A stretch of DNA of 64,000 nucleotides from Mycobacterium sp. ACS1612. Its GTDB lineage: Bacteria > Actinomycetota > Actinomycetes > Mycobacteriales > Mycobacteriaceae. Shown here piece after piece: positions 42,477-50,908 of this stretch. The stretch lies in contig NZ_LZHZ01000054.1 of the NCBI RefSeq assembly GCF_001667505.1, positions 124,001 through 188,000 on the forward strand, given 5' to 3'. How positions within the stretch are numbered: the stretch's first letter is position 1; every line of letters begins with the position of its first letter. The translations under genes were made by a program, and so were the position numbers. The notes under the pieces were generated by a model. The model made no database searches, was not told the DNA's origin, and saw only the letters and a program-made list of their open reading frames with translations.

Positions 42477-45400
42477 ATGACCTCCGATCCGCTCGAGCGC
42501 TTCAGCGCGCTGACCCGCGAGTGGTTCACGGGCACGTTCGCCGAGCCCACCGCGGCGCAGGCGCAGGCCTGGTCGGCCATCGCCGACGGCGACAACACGC
42601 TGGTCATCGCACCGACCGGGTCCGGTAAGACGCTGGCCGCGTTCCTGTGGGCCATCGACCAACTGGCGTCGGCCGGGCCAAGAGGCGCCGGCACGCGGGT
42701 GTTGTACGTCTCGCCGCTGAAGGCGCTGGCCGTCGACGTCGAGCGCAACCTGCGCACGCCGCTGATCGGCGTCGGCCGGATCGCCGAACGGCGCGGGCTG
42801 GCCGCGCCGTCCATCAGCGTCGGGGTGCGGTCCGGCGACACCCCACCCGCCCAGCGCAGGGCGCTGATCACCAATCCGCCGGACGTCCTGATCACCACGC
42901 CCGAGTCGCTGTTCCTGATGCTGACGTCATCGGCCCGCGACACGCTGGCCGAGGTGCAGACGGTCATCGTCGACGAGGTGCACGCCGTCGCGGGCACCAA
43001 ACGCGGCGCGCATCTGGCGCTGTCGCTGGAGCGGCTCGACCAGATTCTGGCCACCCCCGCACAGCGCATCGGGCTGTCCGCGACCGTTCGGCCGCCCGAG
43101 GAAGTGGCGCGATTCCTGTCCGGGCAGGCCAGGACGACGATCGTCGCGCCGCCGGCGGCCAAGACGTTCGACCTGTCGGTGCAGGTACCGGTGCCGGATA
43201 TGGCGAATCTGGAAAACAACTCCATCTGGCCCGACGTCGAGGCGCGCATCGTCGATCTGATCGAGGCGCACCGCAGCTCGATCGTGTTCGCGAACTCGCG
43301 GCGGCTGGCCGAGCGGCTGACCTCGCGGCTCAACGAGATTCACGCCGAACGCAACGGCATCGAACTGCCTGACGGGCGCAATCCACAAGTCGGCGGCGGC
43401 TCCCCCGCCCAGCTGATGGCCAGCGGCCAGTCGCATGGCGCGCCCACCCTGCTGGCCCGCGCGCATCACGGCTCGGTCAGCAAGGAGCAGCGCGCGCTCG
43501 TCGAGGACGACCTGAAGAGCGGACGCCTGCGCGCCGTCGTCGCGACGTCCAGCCTGGAGTTGGGCATCGACATGGGCGCCGTCGATCTGGTGATCCAGGT
43601 CGAGGCGCCGCCGTCGGTGGCCAGTGGGCTGCAGCGGATCGGCCGGGCGGGGCACCAGGTCGGCGAGATCTCGCAGGGCGTGCTGTTTCCCAAGCACCGC
43701 ACCGACCTGATCGGCTGCGCGGTGACGGTGAAGCGGATGCTGGCCGGCGAGATCGAGACCATGCACGTGCCCACCAATCCGCTCGACGTGTTGGCACAGC
43801 ACACGGTGGCGGCGTGCGCGCTGGAGCCCATCGACGCCGACCGCTGGTTCGACGCGGTGCGGCGCAGCGCACCGTTCGCGACGTTGCCGCGCAGCGCATT
43901 CGAGGCGACGCTGGATCTGCTGTCGGGTAAGTACCCGTCCACCGAATTCGCCGAACTGCGGCCCCGGCTGGTGTACGACCGGGATGCGGGCACGCTGACC
44001 GGGCGGCCCGGCGCGCAGCGGCTGGCGGTCACTTCCGGCGGCGCCATCCCCGACCGCGGGCTGTTCACCGTATACTTGGCCACCGACTCCGAAAAACCTT
44101 CGCGGGTAGGCGAACTCGACGAGGAGATGGTCTACGAGTCGCGGCCGGGTGACGTGATCTCGCTCGGGGCGACCAGTTGGCGCATCACCGAGATCACCCA
44201 CGACCGTGTGCTGGTCATTCCGGCGCCCGGCCAGCCTGCCCGGCTGCCGTTCTGGAAGGGTGACGGCGTCGGCAGGCCGGCCGAGTTGGGTGCCGCGGTC
44301 GGTGCGTTCACCGGTGAGTTGGCACGACTGGGCCACGACGAGTTCGTCGAGCGTTGCCGGGCAATGGGTTTCGATCAGTTCGCCTCCGACAACCTGTGGC
44401 AGTTGCTCGACGACCAGCGGCAGGCGACGGGCACCGTGCCGAGCGACAGCACGTTGATGGCCGAACGCTTCCGCGACGAGCTCGGGGACTGGCGGGTGAT
44501 CCTGCACTCCCCCTACGGATTGCGGGTGCATGGGCCGCTGGCGTTGGCGGTGTCCCGGCGACTGCGCGAACGCTACGGCATCGACGAGAAGCCGACGGCG
44601 TCCGATGACGGCATCATCGTCCGGCTACCCGATACCGAGGACGCCGCGCCCGGTGCCGACCTGTTCGTCTTCGACGCCGACGAGATCGAACCGATCGTCA
44701 CCGCCGAGGTGGGCGGTTCGGCGCTGTTCGCGTCGCGGTTCCGCGAATGTGCCGCTCGCGCTCTGCTTTTGCCACGGCGACATCCCGGCAAGCGGTCGCC
44801 GCTGTGGCATCAGCGGCAGCGTGCCGCGCAACTGCTCGACGTCGCCCGCAAGTATCCGGACTTCCCCATCGTGCTGGAGGCGGTTCGGGAGTGCCTTCAG
44901 GACGTCTACGACGTGCCCGCGCTGACCGAGCTGATGCACCGGGTGGCGCAGCGCCGGCTGCGGTTGGTCGAGGTGGAGACCTCGACACCATCTCCGTTCG
45001 CGGCGTCGCTGTTGTTCGGATACGTGGGCGCCTTCATGTACGAGGGCGACAGCCCGCTGGCCGAGCGCCGCGCCGCCGCCCTGTCGCTGGACAGCGTGCT
45101 GCTCGCCGAACTGCTCGGCCGTGTCGAGTTGCGTGAACTGCTCGATCCGCAGGTTATCGCAACCACCACCGGACAGTTGCAGCATCTGTCCGCCGACCGG
45201 TTGGCCCGTGACGCCGAGGGCGTCGCCGACCTGTTGCGGGTGCTCGGGCCGCTGACCGAACAGGAGATCGCCGACCGCTGCGCCACCAGGGACGTCGGCG
45301 GTTGGCTTGATGGTTTGCAGGCCGCCAAGCGGGCGCTGCGAGTGTCGTTCGCGGATCAAACCTGGTGGGCGGCAATCGAAGACATCGGCCTGCTGCGCGA

Positions 45401-47000
45401 CGGCGTCGGGGTGGCGGTGCCGGTGGGGGTACCGACGGCGTTCACCGAATCGGTCGACGACCCGCTCGGCGAACTGTTGGGCCGCTACGCGCGCACCCAC
45501 GGACCGTTCACCACGCGTGACGCCGCGGTACGGTTCGGCCTCGGCCTGCGGGTTACCGCCGACGTGCTGGGCCGGATGGCCATCGACGGCAAGCTGATCC
45601 GGGGTGAGTTCACCGATGCCACGGACAGCGAGCAATGGTGTGACGCAGACGTTTTGAAGATCCTGCGGCGCCGGTCGCTTGCGGCGTTGCGGGCGCAGGT
45701 GGAGCCGGTCAGCACGGCGGCCTACGGCCGGTTCCTGCCGTCGTGGCAGCAGGTGGGCACACACAATTCCGGTATCGACGGCCTGGCCTCGGTGATCGAC
45801 CAGTTGGCCGGTGTGCCCGTCCCCGCATCGGCGGTGGAGCCGCTGGTGTTCGGGCAGCGGGTGCGCGACTACCAACCGGCGATGCTCGACGAACTGCTCG
45901 CCTCGGGCGAGGTCACCTGGTCGGGTGTCGGTCAGATCGGTGGCGGTGACGGCTGGATCGCGTTTCATCCGGCCGAGTCGGCGCCGTTGACGTTGGCCGC
46001 GCCCACCGAACTCGAGTTCACCGACGCGCATCGGGCGATCATGGACACCCTCGGTGCGGGCGGTGCGTATTTTTTCCGCCAGCTCGCCGGCGGTGGCGAT
46101 GCCGAGCAGCTCAAACAGGCCCTGTGGGAATTGATTTGGGCGGGCTGGGTCACCGGCGACACGTTCGCACCGGTGCGCGCGATGCTGGCAGGCAGCCGTC
46201 GGTCGACGGGGCGCCGCGGCGCGCCTGCACACCGGCAACGGCAGCGGCCGCCGCGGTTGAGCCGCTACAGTGTCGCCCACGCCGCGGCGCGGCAGTCCGA
46301 TCCGACGGTCGCGGGCCGGTGGTCGGCGCTGCCCGCGGCCGAACCGGAGTCGACGGTGCGGGCGCATTTCCAGGCCGAGTTGTTGCTCGGCAGACACGGC
46401 GTGCTGACCAAGGGTGCGGTCGGCGCCGAGGAAGTGCCGGGCGGCTTCGCGATGCTGTACAAGGTGCTGACCGCATTCGAGGAGGCGGGCCGCTGTCAGC
46501 GCGGCTACTTCGTCGAGTCGCTGGGCGGCGCGCAGTTCGCTGTCGCCTCGACGGTGGACCGCCTGCGGTCCTACCTCGACGGCGTCGACCAGGAGCGGCG
46601 CGAGTATCACGCGGTGGTCCTCGCGGCGGCCGATCCCGCCAATCCGTACGGCGCGGCGCTGCCGTGGCCGACACGGACGGGCGCCGACGACGATGTGGCG
46701 CACCGGCCGGGACGCAAGGCGGGCGCGCTGGTCGCGATCGTCGACGGGGAGCTCGCCTGGTACTTGGAGCGCGGCGGCCGCTCGCTGCTGAGCTTCACCG
46801 GCGACGCCGACGCGCATGTGCCGGCCGCGGCCGCGCTGACCGATCTGGTGGCTGCGGGACGCATCGGCTCGTTGCTCGTCGAGAAGATCAACGGCGTATC
46901 GGTGCTGGAACCGGTCGCCGAGGGTGAGCGCGCCGTGGTGCAGGAGGCGCTGCTGGGCGCCGGGTTCGCGCGCACCCCGAGGGGCCTGCGGTTGCGGTAG
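42477..47000 (+). CDS. lhr: ATP-dependent helicase Lhr
   Basis: A 1507-residue Lhr-type superfamily 2 helicase. The Walker A motif APTGSGKTLAAFLWAI, Walker B DEVH (VIVDEVHAVAG), GLSATVR motif III and SLELGIDMGAVDLV with GRAGHQ motifs V-VI are all in the first third. The long winged-helix and C-terminal domain continues to the end. Mycobacterial Lhr is a 3'-to-5' DNA translocase and RNA:DNA helicase involved in DNA repair. The length is close to the family norm and there are no frameshifts. It equals Rv3296; in that genome nei follows directly, but here 9.3 kb of other DNA intervenes. Confidence 0.95.
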   Translation: MTSDPLERFSALTREWFTGTFAEPTAAQAQAWSAIADGDNTLVIAPTGSGKTLAAFLWAIDQLASAGPRGAGTRVLYVSPLKALAVDVERNLRTPLIGVGRIAERRGLAAPSISVGVRSGDTPPAQRRALITNPPDVLITTPESLFLMLTSSARDTLAEVQTVIVDEVHAVAGTKRGAHLALSLERLDQILATPAQRIGLSATVRPPEEVARFLSGQARTTIVAPPAAKTFDLSVQVPVPDMANLENNSIWPDVEARIVDLIEAHRSSIVFANSRRLAERLTSRLNEIHAERNGIELPDGRNPQVGGGSPAQLMASGQSHGAPTLLARAHHGSVSKEQRALVEDDLKSGRLRAVVATSSLELGIDMGAVDLVIQVEAPPSVASGLQRIGRAGHQVGEISQGVLFPKHRTDLIGCAVTVKRMLAGEIETMHVPTNPLDVLAQHTVAACALEPIDADRWFDAVRRSAPFATLPRSAFEATLDLLSGKYPSTEFAELRPRLVYDRDAGTLTGRPGAQRLAVTSGGAIPDRGLFTVYLATDSEKPSRVGELDEEMVYESRPGDVISLGATSWRITEITHDRVLVIPAPGQPARLPFWKGDGVGRPAELGAAVGAFTGELARLGHDEFVERCRAMGFDQFASDNLWQLLDDQRQATGTVPSDSTLMAERFRDELGDWRVILHSPYGLRVHGPLALAVSRRLRERYGIDEKPTASDDGIIVRLPDTEDAAPGADLFVFDADEIEPIVTAEVGGSALFASRFRECAARALLLPRRHPGKRSPLWHQRQRAAQLLDVARKYPDFPIVLEAVRECLQDVYDVPALTELMHRVAQRRLRLVEVETSTPSPFAASLLFGYVGAFMYEGDSPLAERRAAALSLDSVLLAELLGRVELRELLDPQVIATTTGQLQHLSADRLARDAEGVADLLRVLGPLTEQEIADRCATRDVGGWLDGLQAAKRALRVSFADQTWWAAIEDIGLLRDGVGVAVPVGVPTAFTESVDDPLGELLGRYARTHGPFTTRDAAVRFGLGLRVTADVLGRMAIDGKLIRGEFTDATDSEQWCDADVLKILRRRSLAALRAQVEPVSTAAYGRFLPSWQQVGTHNSGIDGLASVIDQLAGVPVPASAVEPLVFGQRVRDYQPAMLDELLASGEVTWSGVGQIGGGDGWIAFHPAESAPLTLAAPTELEFTDAHRAIMDTLGAGGAYFFRQLAGGGDAEQLKQALWELIWAGWVTGDTFAPVRAMLAGSRRSTGRRGAPAHRQRQRPPRLSRYSVAHAAARQSDPTVAGRWSALPAAEPESTVRAHFQAELLLGRHGVLTKGAVGAEEVPGGFAMLYKVLTAFEEAGRCQRGYFVESLGGAQFAVASTVDRLRSYLDGVDQERREYHAVVLAAADPANPYGAALPWPTRTGADDDVAHRPGRKAGALVAIVDGELAWYLERGGRSLLSFTGDADAHVPAAAALTDLVAAGRIGSLLVEKINGVSVLEPVAEGERAVVQEALLGAGFARTPRGLRLR

Positions 47001-47029
47001 AGCCACAGTTGCAGATCAGGAGGCCCCCG

Positions 47030-47135
47030 GTGGGTTTCAACGGTACGAGTGTCGGGTTGGATGTGCATGCGCTTTCGGTGGTTGCGCATGCTGTCGACGA
47101 GGAAACGGGTCAACTCGAGGGGGCGCGGTTGTCGT
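47030..47135 (+). pseudogene. 5' remnant of an IS110-family transposase
   Basis: From the GTG at 47030 the translation VGFNGTSVGLDVHALSVV continues as AHAVDEETGQLEGARL, which is the N-terminal DEDD-domain start of IS110-type transposases (the family typically has VGLDVH.RSVVAHA). AGGAGG lies just before the GTG. After about 35 residues the similarity ends and the sequence joins an unrelated minus-strand gene end. It is a relic without its 3' part. Confidence 0.75.
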
Positions 47136-47250
47136 GGAGCATTCCGGTGGCCTGGCCGATTTCGATGATGTACGCGTCGGAATCGCGCAGATAGCACCGT
47201 ATCTCGACCTCACGGTCGAACTGGGGCGCGCAGGTGCCCGCCGACAGCGC
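47110..47250 (-). pseudogene. C-terminal remnant of a VOC/glyoxalase-like protein
   Basis: On the minus strand a short stretch reads DREVEIRCYLRDSDAYIIEI followed by GQATGMLHDN. This matches the metal-binding final strand of VOC-family dioxygenase or glyoxalase proteins (RCY.RDPDGY.IEVGQ.TG). The N-terminal domain is missing and the end is supplied by the IS110 remnant, so the gene is broken. The exact join is near 47250, where a ligase remnant begins on the other strand. Confidence 0.65.
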
Positions 47251-47251
47251 G

Positions 47252-47488
47252 TCCCGTCGATACGAGGGCGGCTCGCGCTGGAACGCGGGGCAAGGACCTG
47301 TCGTTCGTCCCGTTGCGACCTGAACGCGTCGTCGAAGTCAGCTACGACTACATGGAAGGTGAAAGGTTTCGCCACACAACGTAGTTCAACCGGTGGCGCC
47401 CCGACCGCGAGCCGACGTCGTGCAGTTCCGGCCAACTGGAACGCCCGGTGACCTTCGACCTCGGCGATATCGTGCCCGGCCTCGGCCG
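47252..47488 (+). pseudogene. C-terminal remnant of an ATP-dependent DNA ligase
   Basis: The plus-strand text reads RYEGGSRWNAG in one frame, then KDLSFVPLRPERVVEVSYDY and MEGERFRHTT in another, then a TAG stop, then FNRWRPDREP and LERPVTFDLGDIVPG. This is the OB-fold C terminus of a LigB/LigC-type ATP-dependent DNA ligase, normally SRW.AGKDLSFVPLRPE, HTAQF.RWRPDR. A one-base insertion in the GGGG run (47287-47290) and an in-frame TAG in place of the Gln codon (47376-47378) break it. The final codons overlap a 26-bp repeat found again at 54241. Confidence 0.75.
47456..47481 (+). repeat. 26-bp direct repeat, left copy
   Basis: The last coding part of the ligase remnant. It matches 54241-54266 at 24 of 26 positions, with a 17-base exact core CTCGGCGATATCGTGCC. 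The two copies bracket the whole glycerol module. Confidence 0.85.
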
Positions 47489-49012
47489 TCAGCCAGGCTC
47501 TGCCGGACGACGCCATTCTTCGCCATTGGTCAGAGCGCGCGCGACGGCTGCGGTCCATCCAGCGGCCTCGCGTCTGCGGACGCGGGCTTCCATTCTCGGA
47601 TACCATGCCGCGGCCACGTGGCGATTGGCGCGTAGCGCCGCGACATCCGGCCAGTAACCGACGGCGAGACCAGCGGCGTACGCCGCACCCAGTGACACTG
47701 TTTCAGAGACGAACGGCCGCACCACCGGAACGTTGAGGACGTCGGCGTTGAATTGCATCAGTAGATGATTGGAGGTCATGCCGCCGTCGACCGCCAGCCG
47801 CGCAAGCGGCACCCCGGAGTCGATTTTCATCGCGTTCACCACCTCCCAGGTCTGCCACGCCGTCGCTTCGAGCACGGCCCGCGCCAAGTGGCCCTTGGTT
47901 ATATAGGACGTCAGCCCGACGAAGATACCTCTGGCTTCCGAATCCCAATGTGGCGCAAACAGTCCAGAGAACGCCGGCACGATGTAGCACCCACCGTTGT
48001 CGTCGACACTGCGCGCCAGCGTCTCGATCTGCGGTGCGGTGGCGATGACACCCAACGAGTCGCGGAACCACTGAACCAGCGAACCGGCCACCGCGATCGG
48101 CCCCTCCAGCGCGTACATCGGGGCATGGCCCGGCGCTGCATAGGCCACCGTCGGCAGCAGACCGTGCGGAGACTCGACAATCGAGGTGCCGACATTCATC
48201 AACAGGAACGCGCCGGTGCCATACGTACATTTGGCGTCGCCGGGGTCGAAGCACATCTGGCCGAACAACGCAGCCTGCTGGTCGCCGATGGCAGCTGCGA
48301 TCGGCACACCCGGCAACACGACCGAGCATCGAGCGTAGACCTCGCTGTTGGACACGATCCTGGGCATCATCGGCTCCGGGATATCCAGCAGTCCAAGGAG
48401 TTTGGAGCTCCACTGCATCAAACGCAAGTCCATGAACAGCGTTCTGCTGGCATTGGTCACGTCGGTGACATGGATCCCGTGTTTGGGTCCGCCCGTGAGG
48501 TTCCAGATCAACCACGACTCGAGCGTGCCGAACAGTGCTTCTCCCGCTCGTGCCCTCGACTCGAGACCGCGGACATTGTCGAGCAGCCAGCGCAATCGCG
48601 GTGCGACGAAATACGCCGCCGGTCGGAATCCCGCGATGCGTCGAAACACCTCGGCGTCGGGACTTATCTGGTCCACCACCGGACCCGTCCTGGTGTCCTG
48701 CCACGTGATCGCGGGGGCCAGCGGATGGCCGGTGCGGCGGTCCCACACCACAGTCGTCTCGCGTTGGTTGGCGATCCCGATGGCCGCCACATTGGACGCC
48801 TCCAACCCGGCGGCGCGCAGCGCATCGGGCACGATCCGGCACACATTGCGCCACAGTTCCAGCGCGTCCTGCTCGGCCCAGCCCGGCCGCGGGAAGGACT
48901 GCCGCTGCTCACGCTGCGCGATCGCCACCATGCGGCCGCGGTGATCGAACAACATGCAGCGAGCCGAGGTGGTGCCCAGGTCGATCGCAGCGACCACGCG
49001 CTGTTCGGTCAC
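47489..49012 (-). CDS. glycerol kinase-like FGGY carbohydrate kinase, copy 1
   Basis: A 507-residue FGGY-family kinase with a glycerol-kinase pattern: AAIDLGTTSARCMLFDHRG (ATP site), IGIANQRETTVVWDR, ITWQDTRTG, AAIGDQQAALFGQ and YGTGAFLLMN. The second half has VDGGMTSNHLLMQFNADVL. It differs from copy 2 in several residues, for example VVDQISPDAEVFRRIAGFRPAAYFVAPRL where canonical GlpK has the more conserved G.P...YFS..K; its substrate might be another triol or glycerol. It starts with ATGA overlap at the IclR gene, so the two are co-transcribed. Confidence 0.85.
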   Translation of the reverse strand: MTEQRVVAAIDLGTTSARCMLFDHRGRMVAIAQREQRQSFPRPGWAEQDALELWRNVCRIVPDALRAAGLEASNVAAIGIANQRETTVVWDRRTGHPLAPAITWQDTRTGPVVDQISPDAEVFRRIAGFRPAAYFVAPRLRWLLDNVRGLESRARAGEALFGTLESWLIWNLTGGPKHGIHVTDVTNASRTLFMDLRLMQWSSKLLGLLDIPEPMMPRIVSNSEVYARCSVVLPGVPIAAAIGDQQAALFGQMCFDPGDAKCTYGTGAFLLMNVGTSIVESPHGLLPTVAYAAPGHAPMYALEGPIAVAGSLVQWFRDSLGVIATAPQIETLARSVDDNGGCYIVPAFSGLFAPHWDSEARGIFVGLTSYITKGHLARAVLEATAWQTWEVVNAMKIDSGVPLARLAVDGGMTSNHLLMQFNADVLNVPVVRPFVSETVSLGAAYAAGLAVGYWPDVAALRANRHVAAAWYPRMEARVRRREAAGWTAAVARALTNGEEWRRPAEPG

Positions 49013-49773
49013 CGTGTTGGCTGCAGGGCGTGGATCACTGCCGCGGCAGCATGCCGCAGCTCCGAGAGGACATCCGCATCAGGTGACCCGTCACGACCAA
49101 GCAGCGATTCCGGTGGCCCGAGCACCGCCATGGCCGCGACTGTCGACCGGCTCCGACCATGGACCGGCACCGCGACACCCGCGAGGTCCGGATCGTACTC
49201 ACCGCTGGCGGACGCCACGCCGGAGCGCCGGACCCGTTCGATCTCGTCGGTCAGTCGTGCGCGGTTCACCGATGTCCTGACAGTGAAGCGTTCGAGCCTG
49301 AGGTTGCGCAAAATGCGTTCGCGGCGCGGCGAATACGCCAGTACGAGTTTGCCGCACGCGGTAGCGTGCAGTGGTATCCGCTCCCCGACACGCAGCGTTT
49401 GAGGAGTGTCGTCGGGTCGGAACACATGATGCACAACGTCGGCCTCGTGACCGTTCAGCAACGTCATCAGCACTTCGAATCCCGAAGACAGTGCGAGTGC
49501 GTCGGCCCAGACCATCGAGATCGACCGCAGGTCATTTCCGTCCAATTCCACGCCGTCGCGTGAATATGCGCGCGGCCCTGGCGAATAACTGCCCGTGTCG
49601 GGATCCTGCTGGAGGTAGTCCACCTCGACCAGAGTGCGCACGATTCCGTGAACCGTGGCCTTGGACAGTTGCATGTCCTGGACGATGTCGCGCAGTTGGA
49701 GCGGCCTGCCGCTTTGCTCGATCAAATCCATTATGGCTGCGGCGCGTTCGATCGATTGGATAGATCCGGGCAT
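49009..49773 (-). CDS. IclR-family regulator of the glycerol module
   Basis: A 254-residue IclR protein. The N-terminal HTH has SIERAAAIMDLIEQSGRPLQLRDIVQDMQLSKATVHGIVRTLVEVDYL. The C-terminal effector domain has LRVGERIPLHATACGKLVLAYSPR, whose Cys is often part of the ligand pocket, and SGVASASGEYDPDLAGVAVPV. It lies between the first glycerol kinase and the divergent glpF-glpK-glpD operon. A perfect 17-bp palindrome in the intergenic space (49866-49882) is the likely operator. Confidence 0.88.
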   Translation of the reverse strand: MPGSIQSIERAAAIMDLIEQSGRPLQLRDIVQDMQLSKATVHGIVRTLVEVDYLQQDPDTGSYSPGPRAYSRDGVELDGNDLRSISMVWADALALSSGFEVLMTLLNGHEADVVHHVFRPDDTPQTLRVGERIPLHATACGKLVLAYSPRRERILRNLRLERFTVRTSVNRARLTDEIERVRRSGVASASGEYDPDLAGVAVPVHGRSRSTVAAMAVLGPPESLLGRDGSPDADVLSELRHAAAAVIHALQPTR

Positions 49774-49865
49774 CGGGCCTACTCCTCACTGTCGGTGGCG
49801 CTACGCGACGAATATCACAGGTGGAGCGCGTCATCCATCCAGGTCTCGTCGTCACGCCACGAAAC

Positions 49866-49882
49866 GTTCGACATTGTCGAAC
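49866..49882. promoter_or_regulatory. perfect 8-1-8 palindrome, candidate IclR operator
   Basis: GTTCGACA-T-TGTCGAAC lies 92 bases from the iclR start and 143 bases from the glpF start, in the divergent gap. IclR proteins commonly bind such palindromes. Confidence 0.75.
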
Positions 49883-50024
49883 AACTCCGATTGATGGCCG
49901 TCACATTCCCGCATAGCTTCGCACCATCTCACAGTGCGGCACGGCCACCGCGGTGCAGTGCACCGTCGCGCCCCACGCCAAAGCTCGAAAGTCCCATCAG
50001 CACAAGCGCACAAGGAAGTGAGCA

Positions 50025-50870
50025 ATGAAAGTTTCGACGAGGACCAAGCATCCTCTCATCGGCGAACTGTCCGCTGAACTCCTGGGCACCGCGATTTTGA
50101 TTCTCTTCGGCTGCGGGGTGGTCGCCCAGGTCGTCGCGGGCGGATTCCCGAAGTCGGTTGGAGCAGGCGACCACAACTCGATCGCCTTCGGGTGGGGCCT
50201 GGGCGTGACGATGGCCGTCTTTGTCGCCGGTCGGCTCAGCGGTGCCCATCTCAATCCCGCAGTGACGGTGGCGTTGACGGTGTTCAAAGGTTTCGACAGG
50301 CGCAAAGTGCTGCCGTACATCAGCGCTCAGTTCGCGGGCGCCTTCGTCGGTGCACTGATCGTCAGGTTCGTCTATGCCGACCAGATTGCCGTTGTCGATC
50401 CCGGCCACACCAAGGCAACTCAAGGGATTTTCTCGACCTCGCCCGGCACGGGCGTTTCCACCGCCACTGCCTTTGCCGACCAGATCGTCGGAACCGCGGT
50501 ACTGGTGATCGTCATCCTCGCAGTGACCACGGCAGGAAACAATCCGCCGCTTGCCAACCTGGCACCGCTGATCATCGGGCTCCTGGTGGTCGGAATCGGC
50601 ATGGCGTGGGGCACCAATGCCGGTTACGCGATCAACCCCGCGCGCGACTTCGGTCCGCGGCTGGCGTCCTGGATCACCGGCTACAACGACGCCATGTTCT
50701 CGGCCAACGGTCCTGAGCTCTATTTCTGGGTGCCGATCATCGCCCCGCTCATCGGTGGTCTGATCGGTGGTGCGGTGTTCGTCTTCGGGATCGAGCGATA
50801 CCTGCCCACCGCGTTGGAACTGCCCCAGGAAGTCGGAGTCGTTGAGCCCTCCGCAATGACCAACAGCTGA
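50025..50870 (+). CDS. glpF: glycerol facilitator (aquaglyceroporin, MIP family)
   Basis: A 281-residue MIP channel. Six transmembrane helices and two half-helices are visible. The first NPA motif is in GAHLNPAVTVAL, the second in AINPARDFGPR, where the Asp after Arg is the mark of glycerol facilitators versus water channels. It lets glycerol enter down its gradient; the kinase then traps it. The ATG at 50025 has AGGAAG upstream. It starts the operon glpF-glpK-glpD and is divergent from the iclR gene. Confidence 0.92.
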   Translation: MKVSTRTKHPLIGELSAELLGTAILILFGCGVVAQVVAGGFPKSVGAGDHNSIAFGWGLGVTMAVFVAGRLSGAHLNPAVTVALTVFKGFDRRKVLPYISAQFAGAFVGALIVRFVYADQIAVVDPGHTKATQGIFSTSPGTGVSTATAFADQIVGTAVLVIVILAVTTAGNNPPLANLAPLIIGLLVVGIGMAWGTNAGYAINPARDFGPRLASWITGYNDAMFSANGPELYFWVPIIAPLIGGLIGGAVFVFGIERYLPTALELPQEVGVVEPSAMTNS

Positions 50871-50908
50871 CCGTCCGCTCACCCCATCGCAGAGACAGGA
50901 ATTCTTCT

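Noticed and set aside
47030..47135. A complete insertion sequence
   Set aside because: Only the first 35 or so transposase residues remain; there is no second domain and no terminal structure.
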